From: Candidatus Gastranaerophilales bacterium
GTDB lineage: Bacteria; Cyanobacteriota; Vampirovibrionia; Gastranaerophilales; UBA9971
Length of the DNA stretch: 32,950 nt
Direction: 5' to 3'
Assembly: GCA_028278605.1 (NCBI GenBank)
Contig: JANQEB010000058.1
Coordinates: 1-32,950, forward strand
In this document: piece by piece, positions 1-9,265 of the stretch
Numbering within the stretch: the stretch's first letter is position 1
Layout: every line of letters begins with the position of its first letter
The notes under the pieces: generated by a model
Told to the model about the DNA's origin: nothing
The model's input: only the letters and a program-made list of their open reading frames with translations
Database searches by the model: none
Made by a program: the position numbers and the translations under genes

Positions 1-99
1 TGCCCCTACATCAAATAATACGGAGCTTGCAGATGCATTAGTATTTAGCATCCTATTAGCCATGAAATGGCAATCTATACTACCTGAAGTTGGGTCTAA
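1..99. repeat. 99-bp terminal direct repeat, left copy (circular contig overlap)
   Basis: Bases 1-99 are identical to 32852-32950. The repeat falls inside one coding frame, and joining the ends gives an uninterrupted tail-fibre gene. An exact 99-base overlap fits a fixed k-mer overlap of a circular assembly rather than a biological terminal repeat. A headful-packaging (circularly permuted) genome like that of P22 would produce this. Confidence 0.95.
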
Positions 100-1647
100 A
101 ATAATGCCGGCACTTGGTAAATCATTGACAATTTCATTAGCTATAATATCAAATCTACCTGACGTTTGAGGTCTAAAGAAAGCATCTGTTGTTAAATGAA
201 GTCTTCCTCCAACAGTCATACGTAAAGTACCTGTTGATGCATCTGATCCAAGAAATCCATTGCCTGGTGCTATACAATTCCCAGTTATAAAAATATCTGC
301 TCCAGCATCTTGCGTACCAGTATTTAAAACAAAACTTGTACTTGGACCGGTACTTGTTCCCGGAATACTTCTTACATGAACGCTTGAGTGTTCATTCATA
401 TATAAAACTCCACCCCATGAAGCCTCGCCAAGATATAGATGAACATGTGAGGGTAAGGTTACCGACCCAGTCCATATTACTTCTGAATATGATCCTCCTC
501 CAATAACATGGATTGAATACGGATTAGTAATCGAAGGGACATCTCCTCCAGTTAAGGCAAGTATTTTATCGATTGCTGTATCTATAGTTAAAAGAGGAGT
601 TCCATAACTTAATCCATCATTAGAATCGCTCCCTACTTTATTAACAAAATAACTATTATCTTTAGGAACTTCTCCTGCTACCTGAGCCTTAATAGCCTCA
701 ATAGTCCATAATTTTTTATCTAAATCTACAGTTTCATTAGGATCGTTAGAAAATCCTTCAATTTTAGTAGCACCTTCATTTAACTCTAGCTCTGTAATCT
801 GTCCAGGAGCATCATTGTATAATTTCATAGTGCTTGTAGCTGAGTCATTTTGAGATATAACATTCATCTCAGAACCAACCATAGCTATACCATTTTTCCA
901 TAGAGCCATATTAGTTTGTAGTACATATGTCCTAAATTGAGCGTCTGCCAAAGAAGATGAGATAAATCTACCCCCAGGATATGGATTACTACTTGGGGAA
1001 AACTTCCAATACAAAGAACCAGAGCCACTTACTCTAATAGTAAACTGCGTACCTACTGCAAGATAAGGAGGAGTTGGCAAAGTAATGCCATTCCAACCAG
1101 CGGCATAAGCCGCAGCAGGTACAGTACTAAGTAAAGTTCCTCCGGTTCCTTCTCCAGCATAAATCCGAACCACTGTATCAGCAGGAGGCGTAAGGTTAAA
1201 ATTTACATCAATACGCAAAAGATTACCAGTTACACCCTGAGTTACACTTTGCCATGCATCGCTAAGACTAGTTTGGTTAGGGCCAATCTCATTAGATTGA
1301 TCTAGAGTATCAGTATCTTGGCCAATAAAATATGATTGATCTTCTCTTACTCGTAAATTTCTTACCTCTTCAGGTATTAAAGAACCCCCGCTATCTATCC
1401 ATTTGGATATAGTATCCCATACGGCAGCTCCCGTAGTATTATCTAAACATAGATATATTTCATTCGGAGACGTAGAGGTATCAATCCAAATATTCCCCAC
1501 TAAATATCCCTGTGTAATATCACTATTTACTGTAGGAGCACTTGCAGTTTTTGTTGTGGCAACAGATTCAATAGTACCGCTTGCATTACTTTCAACAAAA
1601 CCTTCTCCAGTGATAGAGGTTAATTGCTCTAATCTAATTCTTGGCAT
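1..1647 (-). CDS. Tail fibre/spike protein with beta-helix region, N-terminal 549 codons (continues at 32851 on the circle)
   Basis: The minus-strand frame opens with ATG at 1647-1645, preceded by an AGGAG site. It stays open to base 1 and continues in phase at 32851 down to a stop at 32171, giving about 775 residues in all. The N-terminal part (MPRIRLEQLTSITGEG) is unlike an enzyme and probably attaches to the tail. Near residue 330 it reads YFVNKVGSDSNDGLSYGTPL, which resembles the start of pectate-lyase-like right-handed beta-helix spikes. The rest is rich in Gly, Ser, Thr and Asn with repeating beta-strand patterns. Such proteins bind or cut cell-surface polysaccharide, but no catalytic residues can be assigned here. 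It is the last tail gene before the lysis genes. Confidence 0.85.
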   Translation of the reverse strand, partial: MPRIRLEQLTSITGEGFVESNASGTIESVATTKTASAPTVNSDITQGYLVGNIWIDTSTSPNEIYLCLDNTTGAAVWDTISKWIDSGGSLIPEEVRNLRVREDQSYFIGQDTDTLDQSNEIGPNQTSLSDAWQSVTQGVTGNLLRIDVNFNLTPPADTVVRIYAGEGTGGTLLSTVPAAAYAAGWNGITLPTPPYLAVGTQFTIRVSGSGSLYWKFSPSSNPYPGGRFISSSLADAQFRTYVLQTNMALWKNGIAMVGSEMNVISQNDSATSTMKLYNDAPGQITELELNEGATKIEGFSNDPNETVDLDKKLWTIEAIKAQVAGEVPKDNSYFVNKVGSDSNDGLSYGTPLLTIDTAIDKILALTGGDVPSITNPYSIHVIGGGSYSEVIWTGSVTLPSHVHLYLGEASWGGVLYMNEHSSVHVRSIPGTSTGPSTSFVLNTGTQDAGADIFITGNCIAPGNGFLGSDASTGTLRMTVGGRLHLTTDAFFRPQTSGRFDIIANEIVNDLPSAGIILDPTSGSIDCHFMANRMLNTNASASSVLFDVGA

Positions 1648-1648
1648 T

Positions 1649-1897
1649 TTATACTCCTGTTCTATAGCTTTCTATGAAAGCATCTAATTGTGATTTTTCC
1701 GCTGTATCTAATGGAAGCTCAAAACAACATCTAAAAATTTTATCTTCCCCAAAAACACAAAATTTTCGATCTGGAAATAAGGCAGAAATATCTGAATTTG
1801 GATGGATAGTCGCTTCCTCTCCATTTATATCAATTTTTACCTCTAGGTCATATCCAGTTACTAATTTATTACGTACATAATCATATTTAGTCGGCAT
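1649..1897 (-). CDS. Small tail-region protein of unknown function (82 aa)
   Basis: This ORF lies between two fibre genes in the late operon. Its stop sits 2 bases before the ATG of the next fibre gene and overlaps that gene's ribosome-binding leader, so the two are probably translationally coupled. The protein is soluble and mixed alpha/beta, with the C-terminus DTAEKSQLDAFIESYRTGV. No signal peptide or membrane segment is seen. I do not recognise the family. Its position suggests an assembly chaperone or a minor tail part (inference). Confidence 0.8.
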   Translation of the reverse strand: MPTKYDYVRNKLVTGYDLEVKIDINGEEATIHPNSDISALFPDRKFCVFGEDKIFRCCFELPLDTAEKSQLDAFIESYRTGV

Positions 1898-1906
1898 AAT
1901 TTCTCC

Positions 1907-3040
1907 TTAATCGCTTGTTATTTCCACACCGATATAGTTAATAGTTCCACCAATACTGTTATGATCTACAAAGATACCTCCATCTGCACCAGCAGCTAAG
2001 TTTGTAAATAAGCTTGTTATATCTTGCTCCCATCTGGTGTCATCAGTACCCGTATCATAAGTCGATGTAGTCTCGGAAAAAGTATATTGTGTAGCACTAT
2101 CTCCAGAATCCAATGTATATTCTCCTGCAAGGTCTATATCCCTCCCGGCCCCTCCAGCACCGCTTACTGGATAACCAATTAATTTTACAGTTAATATTCC
2201 TAGAAAATGTTTAGGAACATAAAAAGGAAATCTAAATGATCCACTTCCTCCAATTGATCTAACTCTGCGATTATTATAGTTAGAGTTATAATCTGGAGAG
2301 CATAAGAGAGAATAAGTTGTCGGAAGTTTTGTGGCATCAACAGAGCTTTCTACAATTGCACCTCCAGAACTTATCATTACCTTATCATTAGTTAAAGCAG
2401 TAGATGAATTAGTGCCGCCTTGGGATATTGCTAAGGCTGTAGTTAAACCAGTTATAGAAGTAATATCAGAGTTTGCCCCACTTGCTGCGCTTCCACTATG
2501 AGGATTAGCTGCAGATGTATGGGTTGTAATATCAGTATCTAATTGATCTAAGGCATCACTAACAAAATCACCTGTAACACTAGAGTCATTCTCCACTTGT
2601 GATGCGTCATAATCGCTTGCCTGCGCCGTCACATCTCCTGTCCTCGTAAATACAGAAGTTACGCTAGAGCCTGCGCCTAATGATACATTATACCATATTT
2701 GTAGAGCATCTGTTGTTTTTAGAGTTAAACCTCCTGGATCGTTCCATGTTAAAGCGGTTCCGCTAATTGTAAAATCTACTGTATATTCTCTAATCTGGCC
2801 ATTCAAAGATAAAATAGATTTTTCGGGAGCGGCCGGAGTATCACTTAAAGTAAATGCTGTTTGACCATCTCCACTTATTGTTAACACTTCGGTTTGCGTA
2901 TCTGGAATAGCTCCCTGTATATAGGATATTATTCGAGTACCGTTAGTTTTTAGCTGAGTAGCTCCTCCAACGCTAACTTCAACTTCAGTGGAATCGGTCA
3001 TATCAACTAAAGTACCATCTCCAATCTTTCTATTTGCCAT
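1907..3040 (-). CDS. Tail fibre protein (377 aa)
   Basis: The protein has a fibrous composition rich in Ser, Thr, Gly and Asp. Around residues 125-150 it holds the element SVFTRTGDVTAQASDYDASQ, a pattern shared by many phage tail fibres. It then has a low-complexity shaft with HTSAANPHS and SQGGTNSSTAL, and a C-terminal part (from about residue 250) that looks like a beta-sandwich tip. The start MANRKIGDGT follows a short leader after the 47-aa mini-gene. With the neighbouring 633-aa and 775-aa proteins it probably makes up the receptor-binding apparatus. It may be a base protein linking other fibres, or a carbohydrate binder. Confidence 0.8.
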   Translation of the reverse strand: MANRKIGDGTLVDMTDSTEVEVSVGGATQLKTNGTRIISYIQGAIPDTQTEVLTISGDGQTAFTLSDTPAAPEKSILSLNGQIREYTVDFTISGTALTWNDPGGLTLKTTDALQIWYNVSLGAGSSVTSVFTRTGDVTAQASDYDASQVENDSSVTGDFVSDALDQLDTDITTHTSAANPHSGSAASGANSDITSITGLTTALAISQGGTNSSTALTNDKVMISSGGAIVESSVDATKLPTTYSLLCSPDYNSNYNNRRVRSIGGSGSFRFPFYVPKHFLGILTVKLIGYPVSGAGGAGRDIDLAGEYTLDSGDSATQYTFSETTSTYDTGTDDTRWEQDITSLFTNLAAGADGGIFVDHNSIGGTINYIGVEITSD

Positions 3041-3057
3041 ACTTATACCCCTATTTA

Positions 3058-3201
3058 TTAATAATCAGAATCATCTGTTATGCGCGTATCACCTGCATCT
3101 GTTATGCGTGTATCACCTGCATCTGTTATTCTAAAAAAGTTTTGATATATATGCTGAAACTTATTCATTATTTGAGTAAATGCTTTTGCAGCAGTTTTCA
3201 T
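3058..3201 (-). CDS. 47-aa mini-protein with ITDAGDTR tandem repeats
   Basis: The ORF reads MKTAAKAFTQIMNKFQHIYQ followed by two exact copies of ITDAGDTR and a partial third. Its ATG overlaps the stop of the upstream 106-aa gene (ATGA, 3201-3198), which suggests coupled translation. RIT-x-GDTR-type repeats are known at fibre ends of several phage tail proteins. This could therefore be a free trimerisation or attachment peptide, or the detached end of a former larger fibre gene. The ORF is short but well placed. Confidence 0.65.
   Translation of the reverse strand: MKTAAKAFTQIMNKFQHIYQNFFRITDAGDTRITDAGDTRITDDSDY
3073..3129. repeat. 24-bp tandem repeat (2.4 copies) inside the 47-aa gene
   Basis: Units at 3073-3096 and 3097-3120 differ at one base, and a 9-base partial unit follows at 3121-3129. 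The unit length is a multiple of three, so copy-number change would add or remove whole eight-residue blocks. Confidence 0.9.
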
Positions 3202-3518
3202 GATATTTTTCCTAATCTAGCTGGAGTAGCTATCCAAATTAAAGTTCCAGCTGAGGTAGATTCGGGGGTGCCATCAATAGTGGCGCCAGTTAAAATTTCA
3301 TCGCAGAAAATTGGTAGAGCTTCTCCTGCCTCAAAAGATATAATACCAATTTCACCATTTAGTGAATTCTTCCAAACTACATCTCCAGCAGTTCCAGCTT
3401 TAATCCAGCTAGCCATTTCACCAAATTGCTCATCTAAAACTACTCTTCTACTTCTCCCAAAATATAATCCAATATCATTATTTCTTGTGTTTGGGTCTAA
3501 TTTATTTGTTATTGCCAT
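3198..3518 (-). CDS. Small virion protein of unknown function (106 aa)
   Basis: The protein starts MAITNKLDPNTRNNDIGLYF and is mostly predicted beta-strand, with Gly and Thr turns and no membrane segment or signal peptide. It sits between the 633-aa tail protein and the 47-aa mini-gene, with short spacers. Its composition resembles small decoration or fibre-base proteins, but I recognise no family. It may be a stabilising tail accessory protein. Confidence 0.75.
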   Translation of the reverse strand: MAITNKLDPNTRNNDIGLYFGRSRRVVLDEQFGEMASWIKAGTAGDVVWKNSLNGEIGIISFEAGEALPIFCDEILTGATIDGTPESTSAGTLIWIATPARLGKIS

Positions 3519-3529
3519 TAACTTTCTCC

Positions 3530-5431
3530 TTAATATTTCATTAATAATCTTGCGTTCATATTTTTAGGTCTACTTTCTGCCCCACCAGAAACAGTCGTAG
3601 GTAATGCAGCACTTATAGCGGCAAAACTACCGCCTCCAGCTAGTCCTGTTCCCCCAACAACCTCTTCAAATGATGCAGTATGAGCATGAGTTAAGTTTTG
3701 ATCTGGCTGTGTTGTACCCACATTATCACCGCTAGCCCCATCAGGACGTGCTATTCTTGTTGCTGCATCTGGATCAATTCCAGCACCATTATCTTGTGAT
3801 CTTATAAAATATCCTCTTGTATCTGGAAGGCCGAATGCGATAGGATTCACTATGGCATGTAATTTTGCGGCTACAGCATCAGCATTATCGTTAATATCTA
3901 ATGCAAGATTTAAAGCCGTTGTAGCTACTCCTGTAGGATACACTCCAGCTCCATTTATGGTGATCCATACAACAAAATCGAATGAACCTTCTGCTGTTGA
4001 AAACGTGAAATATGATCCCGGTGTAATACTAGAAGCAGCTACTGTCTGTACCGTAAATATTTCAGGAAGAACAGCTGTTCCCTGCTGTGTTACGGTTACA
4101 GTAAATCCAGAAGTTCCAGCGTTAGCATCAGTTACTGATCCATTAGCTAAACCAATAATAGTAACAGTATCAGTTAATACCGTTGCAGCAGCGAAATGCT
4201 CGCCATATTTAACGCCATAGTATGCAAACAATCTTGGAAAAGATGCCACAGGTAACTCATTAGCACCACTAACATTTACCCATCCTACATAGTTTTCCCC
4301 AGAAAAGTCTTGTACAGTTAAACCAACTGGAAACGGGGAATCCCATATAAAACCCACACCAGTAAAATATTGCAGCGACCAATCATAGGTTATATCTCCA
4401 CCATTTGTGCCATAATATCTTTCAATGGGGCGCTCGGGGATCATCAAGCCTATACTATCTTTATTTACCTGAGCACGAGTGAGATAATTATATTCTAACT
4501 TTATATCACCTCTGTTTAGTTGAAATATAGTTAATTCTACATCAGATATTTGATTTAGAGGCATTCTAAATATAATTTGCAAGTAACCTACCTCATTATT
4601 TGGAGCTATAACTTTTCCCGCGATTGATGGAATTGTAAAAGTCTTAGTATAGACAGTATCTGCTGGAGTTAGAGATTCTGCGCCAAAACTTGTCTCAACA
4701 CTTGCAGATCCTCCAGATCCAAAATACTGATTAACTAAGATTTCTATGTTTCTAGACGTATCGCTTCTACCATTAAAAGATAATGTTACTTCCTGGCCAG
4801 ATAAACTACGCACATCCTCTATTTGATAATATAGATCATTAAAAGTTTCTCCTCCTGCACCAACTGAAGTACAGCTATATTTATATTTTCTTAGAGGAGT
4901 ATTGGGAACATCAGTTTGACCTAAAGGAAATTCCTCAAATTCAATTGTGATATTAGCATTAACATTGCTTCTAATATAATACCAGTTTGGATCAGCAATT
5001 TGTAATGCTGTGATACCTAATTGATCTTCTGTATATTTATTTGCGCTGATAATCGAAAAATCAGCATTAGATATATAATTTGTCACATCAATATCAGTTG
5101 CACCAGGTTCAGGATTTTGATTTTCAGCAGAATTCCAGTTATCAACCGTTGCTATTACAGCATCATCTTTATCTCTTAATTCAAGATAGTAATTTTCATC
5201 AGAAGCATAATAAAGCGGACCAACACTTGCCCCAGAATCTAAAATAATAGGATTTGCATATGCAGGGGGTGTTGTGGCTGGAGGCGTAATAATGTTTGTT
5301 TCATATATAGCTTTTGGCGTAACATGATCACTTGCCTTAAAAGAATAAAGCTTTCCATCTATTAAAGGAACTCCAGTTGTATCAAAATAAGTATTTCTAA
5401 AAGCTGCTGCTGTATTATATTTAACTGCCAT
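3530..5431 (-). CDS. Tail fibre/tail collar-type protein (633 aa)
   Basis: The N-terminal 110 residues (FDTTGVPLIDGKLYSFKA, then ANPIILDSGASVGPLYYAS and YYLELRDKDD) match a virion-anchoring domain common in podovirus fibres and spikes. The middle region (about 130-330) is a predicted carbohydrate-binding-like beta-sandwich. The last 100 residues follow the tail-collar pattern: DTRGYFIRSQDNGAG, an H-A-H motif (LTHAHTASF), and the end ESRPKNMNARLLMKY, typical of fibre tips with metal-binding histidines. It therefore looks like a complete fibre running from tail attachment to receptor tip. It abuts the 601-aa ejection-type gene, sharing base 5431. Confidence 0.88.
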   Translation of the reverse strand: MAVKYNTAAAFRNTYFDTTGVPLIDGKLYSFKASDHVTPKAIYETNIITPPATTPPAYANPIILDSGASVGPLYYASDENYYLELRDKDDAVIATVDNWNSAENQNPEPGATDIDVTNYISNADFSIISANKYTEDQLGITALQIADPNWYYIRSNVNANITIEFEEFPLGQTDVPNTPLRKYKYSCTSVGAGGETFNDLYYQIEDVRSLSGQEVTLSFNGRSDTSRNIEILVNQYFGSGGSASVETSFGAESLTPADTVYTKTFTIPSIAGKVIAPNNEVGYLQIIFRMPLNQISDVELTIFQLNRGDIKLEYNYLTRAQVNKDSIGLMIPERPIERYYGTNGGDITYDWSLQYFTGVGFIWDSPFPVGLTVQDFSGENYVGWVNVSGANELPVASFPRLFAYYGVKYGEHFAAATVLTDTVTIIGLANGSVTDANAGTSGFTVTVTQQGTAVLPEIFTVQTVAASSITPGSYFTFSTAEGSFDFVVWITINGAGVYPTGVATTALNLALDINDNADAVAAKLHAIVNPIAFGLPDTRGYFIRSQDNGAGIDPDAATRIARPDGASGDNVGTTQPDQNLTHAHTASFEEVVGGTGLAGGGSFAAISAALPTTVSGGAESRPKNMNARLLMKY

Positions 5432-7236
5432 TATAGCCCTCCGTTATTTGCGCTTTGTATGCCTCTAGCTGCGCCTGAAGATAAAATTGCTAACGCTGTT
5501 GGAGACAATCTTGATAAAATACCTGCGCCTTTTTTAGCAACAGGAGAACCAAGCTCTCGCAATATTTGTCTTTGGAATCCTGGGAATCTGAAAGCTATTC
5601 GAGATAGCAAGCCACCAATAGGACGTGCTACATTAAGAGCACCGCCAATGAATGGCCTATCTGCTGCTGTACCAGCGATCAATCTACTTGGGCTTAATAT
5701 ATCAGAAAGGATTCCTTTTGGTGCTTTAGTAGAGAATAATTCTGGCTCTTTTTGCATAAGCTTTAACATATTATTAAGCTCAGTGACATGATTTGGAAAT
5801 AATGTTTCTCTTTGTTTAGCTCCAAGCTGCCCAAATCTTTTTAGAATAGCTCCAGCTGTACCATCAGTACCAGATAAATGATGTAAAGCCAATAAATCGC
5901 GTGATTCATCTTCAGGCATTAATGATAATATTTTATCTATGCCTCCAGTATCATCATTCTTAACACTAGCTTTGATAGTGGTATTAAAAAATTTACCAGT
6001 TTGAGGAAATTCTTGCCTTAATAACTTGGCAAATGCTGAAGGTGTAGATCCACCTCTAGGTGCTCTATCTGATAGGAACGGGGCTTTTTCGTCTCGCGTA
6101 ATAGCTTTTGCTTGATTCCAAGCGTCTAAAACTTCTGGTCTTCCGCTATCTACCGCAGTTTTTTCAAAATCTTGCGCTATAGCCTGCTTTATAGGAGAAA
6201 GAACTCCTGCAATATTACCAACTTTATTAATAATATTTGGATTTCTAAGACGTTCATTAATATCAGTATCTAACTCTTTTAAATTAGCAATATTTGATGA
6301 ACTTTCTACCTGATCTTTTAATTCAAGTAAATTAGCCTGTAATTCTTTATTTTTTTCACTTAAAACACGTTTAGGTAGATTATCTAATGCATCATTTATA
6401 GCATTTACTGTATTTTTTTTACTGAAAAGCTCCCTTCCTTTAGTTAAATCATTAAAATTATCATAAGCAGCACTTTCGCGTGATCTTATTTCATTTAACT
6501 TGCCTAACATTCTATTAAATAGATCATCACTGGCTCCTTCAGGAAATGATCCTTTACCTAATTCATCAGTTATTTGACCAATTCGGTCTGCGATTATATT
6601 TGAAGCGCCTAATTTTCCACCTGGCAACATACTAATTACTTTTCTTACAACGGCAGGCCCCCCTGTAAGCAATTCTGGTAAAACGGCCCCCCCTATTCCA
6701 GCAGTTAATGCTCCTGCAAGTTTATTCTGCGGATCTTGTGATGCGCCAATAGGAGCAAATCCAGCAAATCTTTGCAATATTCTACCTAGTAATGGGGTAG
6801 CTTCTGAAATACCTTTTTCTACCGCAGCCCCACCTACAAGAAATGGCAATATTCCTCCAATATCTTCTCCTATTTTCCCAGCTACCCCTTGGGTTGGAGC
6901 TTCAAATTGTTGAGGAATAACAACTTGATGATCAGGTTTAGTTGAAAAAGGAACTCCTGGTGCAGTTAATTGCGTTAAATCAAATCCTCCTGAAGCTTGA
7001 TTTATAAACTTAGCAATTGATTCTAAAGAACCTTTTGTGAGTCCAAATCCAATTCTTCCCAATGTGCCTTCAGGACTTGTTAATGGCGCAGCACCTTCTG
7101 CAACAATTGATTGTAGCCCTTCTAAAGTTGGAGCGGTTGCTTGAGCACTTGGAGCGGTTGCTTGAGCACTTGGAGCGGTTGCTTGAGCACCTTTTTCTGC
7201 ATCAATTATGGATTGCAATTGTTGCAAACTAGCCAT
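5431..7236 (-). CDS. Ejection (DNA transfer) protein, gp20/gp16-like position (601 aa)
   Basis: This long, mainly helical late protein occupies the place of the P22 internal ejection proteins. Its N-terminus carries QATAPSA repeated three times. Residues around 130-200 are Gly/Ala-rich and hydrophobic (IGGILPFLVGGAAVEKG), as in proteins that enter or cross the membrane. The middle (about 220-350) is a coiled-coil-like charged stretch, and the C-terminus is again hydrophobic and Ala-rich. P22 ejection proteins leave the capsid and help DNA cross the envelope. That role is inferred from order and composition, since no enzymatic motif is visible. The gene overlaps the previous one by 8 bases. 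Confidence 0.7.
   Translation of the reverse strand: MASLQQLQSIIDAEKGAQATAPSAQATAPSAQATAPTLEGLQSIVAEGAAPLTSPEGTLGRIGFGLTKGSLESIAKFINQASGGFDLTQLTAPGVPFSTKPDHQVVIPQQFEAPTQGVAGKIGEDIGGILPFLVGGAAVEKGISEATPLLGRILQRFAGFAPIGASQDPQNKLAGALTAGIGGAVLPELLTGGPAVVRKVISMLPGGKLGASNIIADRIGQITDELGKGSFPEGASDDLFNRMLGKLNEIRSRESAAYDNFNDLTKGRELFSKKNTVNAINDALDNLPKRVLSEKNKELQANLLELKDQVESSSNIANLKELDTDINERLRNPNIINKVGNIAGVLSPIKQAIAQDFEKTAVDSGRPEVLDAWNQAKAITRDEKAPFLSDRAPRGGSTPSAFAKLLRQEFPQTGKFFNTTIKASVKNDDTGGIDKILSLMPEDESRDLLALHHLSGTDGTAGAILKRFGQLGAKQRETLFPNHVTELNNMLKLMQKEPELFSTKAPKGILSDILSPSRLIAGTAADRPFIGGALNVARPIGGLLSRIAFRFPGFQRQILRELGSPVAKKGAGILSRLSPTALAILSSGAARGIQSANNGGL
7131..7190. repeat. 21-bp tandem repeat (2.9 copies) encoding QATAPSA
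   Basis: Copies of the unit at 7131-7151, 7152-7172 and 7173-7190 are identical over their shared length. They encode three QATAP(S)A blocks near the N-terminus of the 601-aa ejection-type protein. Perfect identity points to recent expansion. Confidence 0.92.
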
Positions 7237-8527
7237 TCTTTGTTTCCCCCATTCTAGATTTTAGGATGTCAAGAACATGGTCAACTGTCATATTATTCTT
7301 CTTTGCTAAAGCTTCCACTTGCTCAGCTGTAACACCAGGTAAACCACCTAATCTTGTTTGAAGTACTTCATTTTGTGCATTTTTATTAGCCTCAGCTAAA
7401 ATATTAGGTTGTGCTTTAATCCATTGTGAATCTACCTCATCAGAACGCCTACCGCCTTTTGTTATATAATTATGATAAAAATTAGCTTTTGCAATTGACT
7501 GATTATCTTTTCCTAAAACGTCTGCAAATATTTTTCTTAAAGCAGATGGATACATGTTTGCTGTACCAACAGCATTTTTTAAGAAATTAAATTCTATTTG
7601 GGTCATTCTTCCTAAATGAAAGGTCTTAATAAACTCGCCTTGTGCTCTTGTTAGATCCGCTCTTAACTTTTGGCCTGCTGGTGAAGCCCAATTTATATGG
7701 CCTGTAATAGGTCCAACTAAATTAGTTTGGTTTATATCATTTAAAAGTGTTTTATATAAAGGAATTTCATGTTCTCTTGCTTGCGCAGCATCAGCATTAA
7801 TATTATTCCATTCACTACTTAATTGCGTTGCTTGTGCCTTTAAAAATGGATCATCTTGCGCCCTATTTACTACGCTGGCTAGAACGCTTGTAGCTTCTTT
7901 ATTAAGATCTTTCTGTTGATCTATATCTGGCTTTACAGCAGCCTTTTCTTGTTCCGTAGCAACATTTGATTGCGGAATTGCAGCATTTATTTCAGCTGTT
8001 GCTTGCGCCGGAGGAGTTACTGCTGTTTGACTATTTGCCTGCTGAATCGTAGCATTTACACCTGCTGTATTAGCAGGAGATACAGTAACAGTTCCTGGCT
8101 GGGATGTAGGAACATTCTGTAATCCAGATAATTTTGCTACTAAAGCAGCTGCTGCTAAAGTTCTAGGATCATTCTTACCAAATTGTGCAACATTTGTTCT
8201 AAGATTCTGCAGAGCTTCATTAAGATTGGTTACATCAGTTCTACCTGCTTTCCCTGCTGTAGCCTGAGATTCCCTAACCTTAGCAAGCGTTAGTAATTGA
8301 TTTAATTGCGCTGCTTTAGCTCTTTGTTGAGCTATCTTTGGTAATTGCTGCACATTAAATTGCGCAGTTTGAACTTTTAAAGGATCTAATTGCTGTTCAA
8401 GCTGATTTTGCATTTGCGCTGCTTGCGCGCTAGCTTGAGCTTGTCTAGATGCAGCAATTCTAGCCATAATATCAGTTGGTAATACTTGTGGTTGTATATT
8501 TGGTGTAATTATTGGTATAGCCATCAT
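7229..8527 (-). CDS. Ejection (DNA transfer) protein, coiled-coil and Gln/Ala-rich (432 aa)
   Basis: The N-terminal 120 residues are Ala/Gln-rich helix (IAASRQAQASAQAAQMQNQL) with heptad character. A low-complexity Thr/Pro/Asn linker follows (about 140-200), and then a helical C-terminal domain. The gene is the second of three consecutive Ala/Gln-rich helical proteins downstream of the gp10-like gene, the place of P22 gp7, gp20 and gp16. No catalytic motif is seen. Two ATG codons lie in tandem at the start (8527 and 8524), behind an AGGAG site, and either could be used. Confidence 0.7.
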   Translation of the reverse strand: MMAIPIITPNIQPQVLPTDIMARIAASRQAQASAQAAQMQNQLEQQLDPLKVQTAQFNVQQLPKIAQQRAKAAQLNQLLTLAKVRESQATAGKAGRTDVTNLNEALQNLRTNVAQFGKNDPRTLAAAALVAKLSGLQNVPTSQPGTVTVSPANTAGVNATIQQANSQTAVTPPAQATAEINAAIPQSNVATEQEKAAVKPDIDQQKDLNKEATSVLASVVNRAQDDPFLKAQATQLSSEWNNINADAAQAREHEIPLYKTLLNDINQTNLVGPITGHINWASPAGQKLRADLTRAQGEFIKTFHLGRMTQIEFNFLKNAVGTANMYPSALRKIFADVLGKDNQSIAKANFYHNYITKGGRRSDEVDSQWIKAQPNILAEANKNAQNEVLQTRLGGLPGVTAEQVEALAKKNNMTVDHVLDILKSRMGETKNG

Positions 8528-8533
8528 TACTCC

Positions 8534-9256
8534 TTATAAAAATAAACTCGCAATAGATCCGACATCGCCTAAAATATTGCCAAATTCACTGCCTTGCTGT
8601 TGTGCTCCACCAAGCTGAGCTTGACCTAACGATCCAAGTAAACTAGAAATATCCTCACTGGTTCGCATTCCTGCTTGAGCACCAGCTTGAGCAGCTCCCA
8701 GTCCTTGCCCACTTAATTGACCCAATCCAGATAAGGTCTGTCCTCTCCCTGCTAGAACGCTATTTAAAAACTGTTGAGCCTGATTAGCAGTCTGAGTTTG
8801 CGCAAATTGCTCTAATGCCTTTTGTTCTGCGCCACTTTGACCTAATCCTTGAGCAATGGCTCTATTGCTAACAGCTCCTAATCCAGCTTGAATTGCAGCC
8901 TGTTGTGCTGGTGATTGCTGAAATTTTCCTAAAATAGCATTTATCATGCCTGCGGGATCTTGGCCTTGTTGTAGCAAAGCAAGCTCACTAGCTCCAGCTG
9001 TAGCTCCAGTCTGCTGAAATGGTCTCAATCCAGCTAAAGCTTGTTGTAAAGCTCTTTGTTCTTCTCCAATACCGCCCTGAATTTGACTTTCCAAATCTCC
9101 TAATCCAGATTGGGTTTGTTGTCCTCCAAAAATTGACGCTAAAATATTTAAAGCTGGTCCTATCAAACCTTTTGCATTAAATTTAGAGGCACTTAGAGTT
9201 GTTGCTGGTGAAGCAGTGCTTGTTAATGGAGCACCAGGATTGTTAGATGTTACCAT
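8534..9256 (-). CDS. DNA transfer protein, P22 gp7-like (240 aa)
   Basis: Residues about 110-190 follow the pattern of gp7-type transfer proteins: a QQSPAQQAAIQAGLGAVSNR block, then ARGLG-like AQGLGQSGAEQKALEQFAQ, then a Gly/Gln-rich tail. In P22, gp7 is a small internal protein that leaves with the DNA and is needed for genome delivery. The N-terminal 45 residues hold a short hydrophobic helix (GPALNILASIFGG). The protein has no Cys and very few charged residues, which fits a protein that inserts into membrane or refolds on ejection. It is preceded by a good Shine-Dalgarno site and followed closely by the 432-aa gene. Confidence 0.75.
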   Translation of the reverse strand: MVTSNNPGAPLTSTASPATTLSASKFNAKGLIGPALNILASIFGGQQTQSGLGDLESQIQGGIGEEQRALQQALAGLRPFQQTGATAGASELALLQQGQDPAGMINAILGKFQQSPAQQAAIQAGLGAVSNRAIAQGLGQSGAEQKALEQFAQTQTANQAQQFLNSVLAGRGQTLSGLGQLSGQGLGAAQAGAQAGMRTSEDISSLLGSLGQAQLGGAQQQGSEFGNILGDVGSIASLFL

Positions 9257-9265
9257 TCTTTTCTC

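Noticed and set aside
3034-3567. 177-codon plus-strand frame
   Set aside because: It runs opposite the 106-aa and 47-aa genes, which have ribosome sites and coupled starts.
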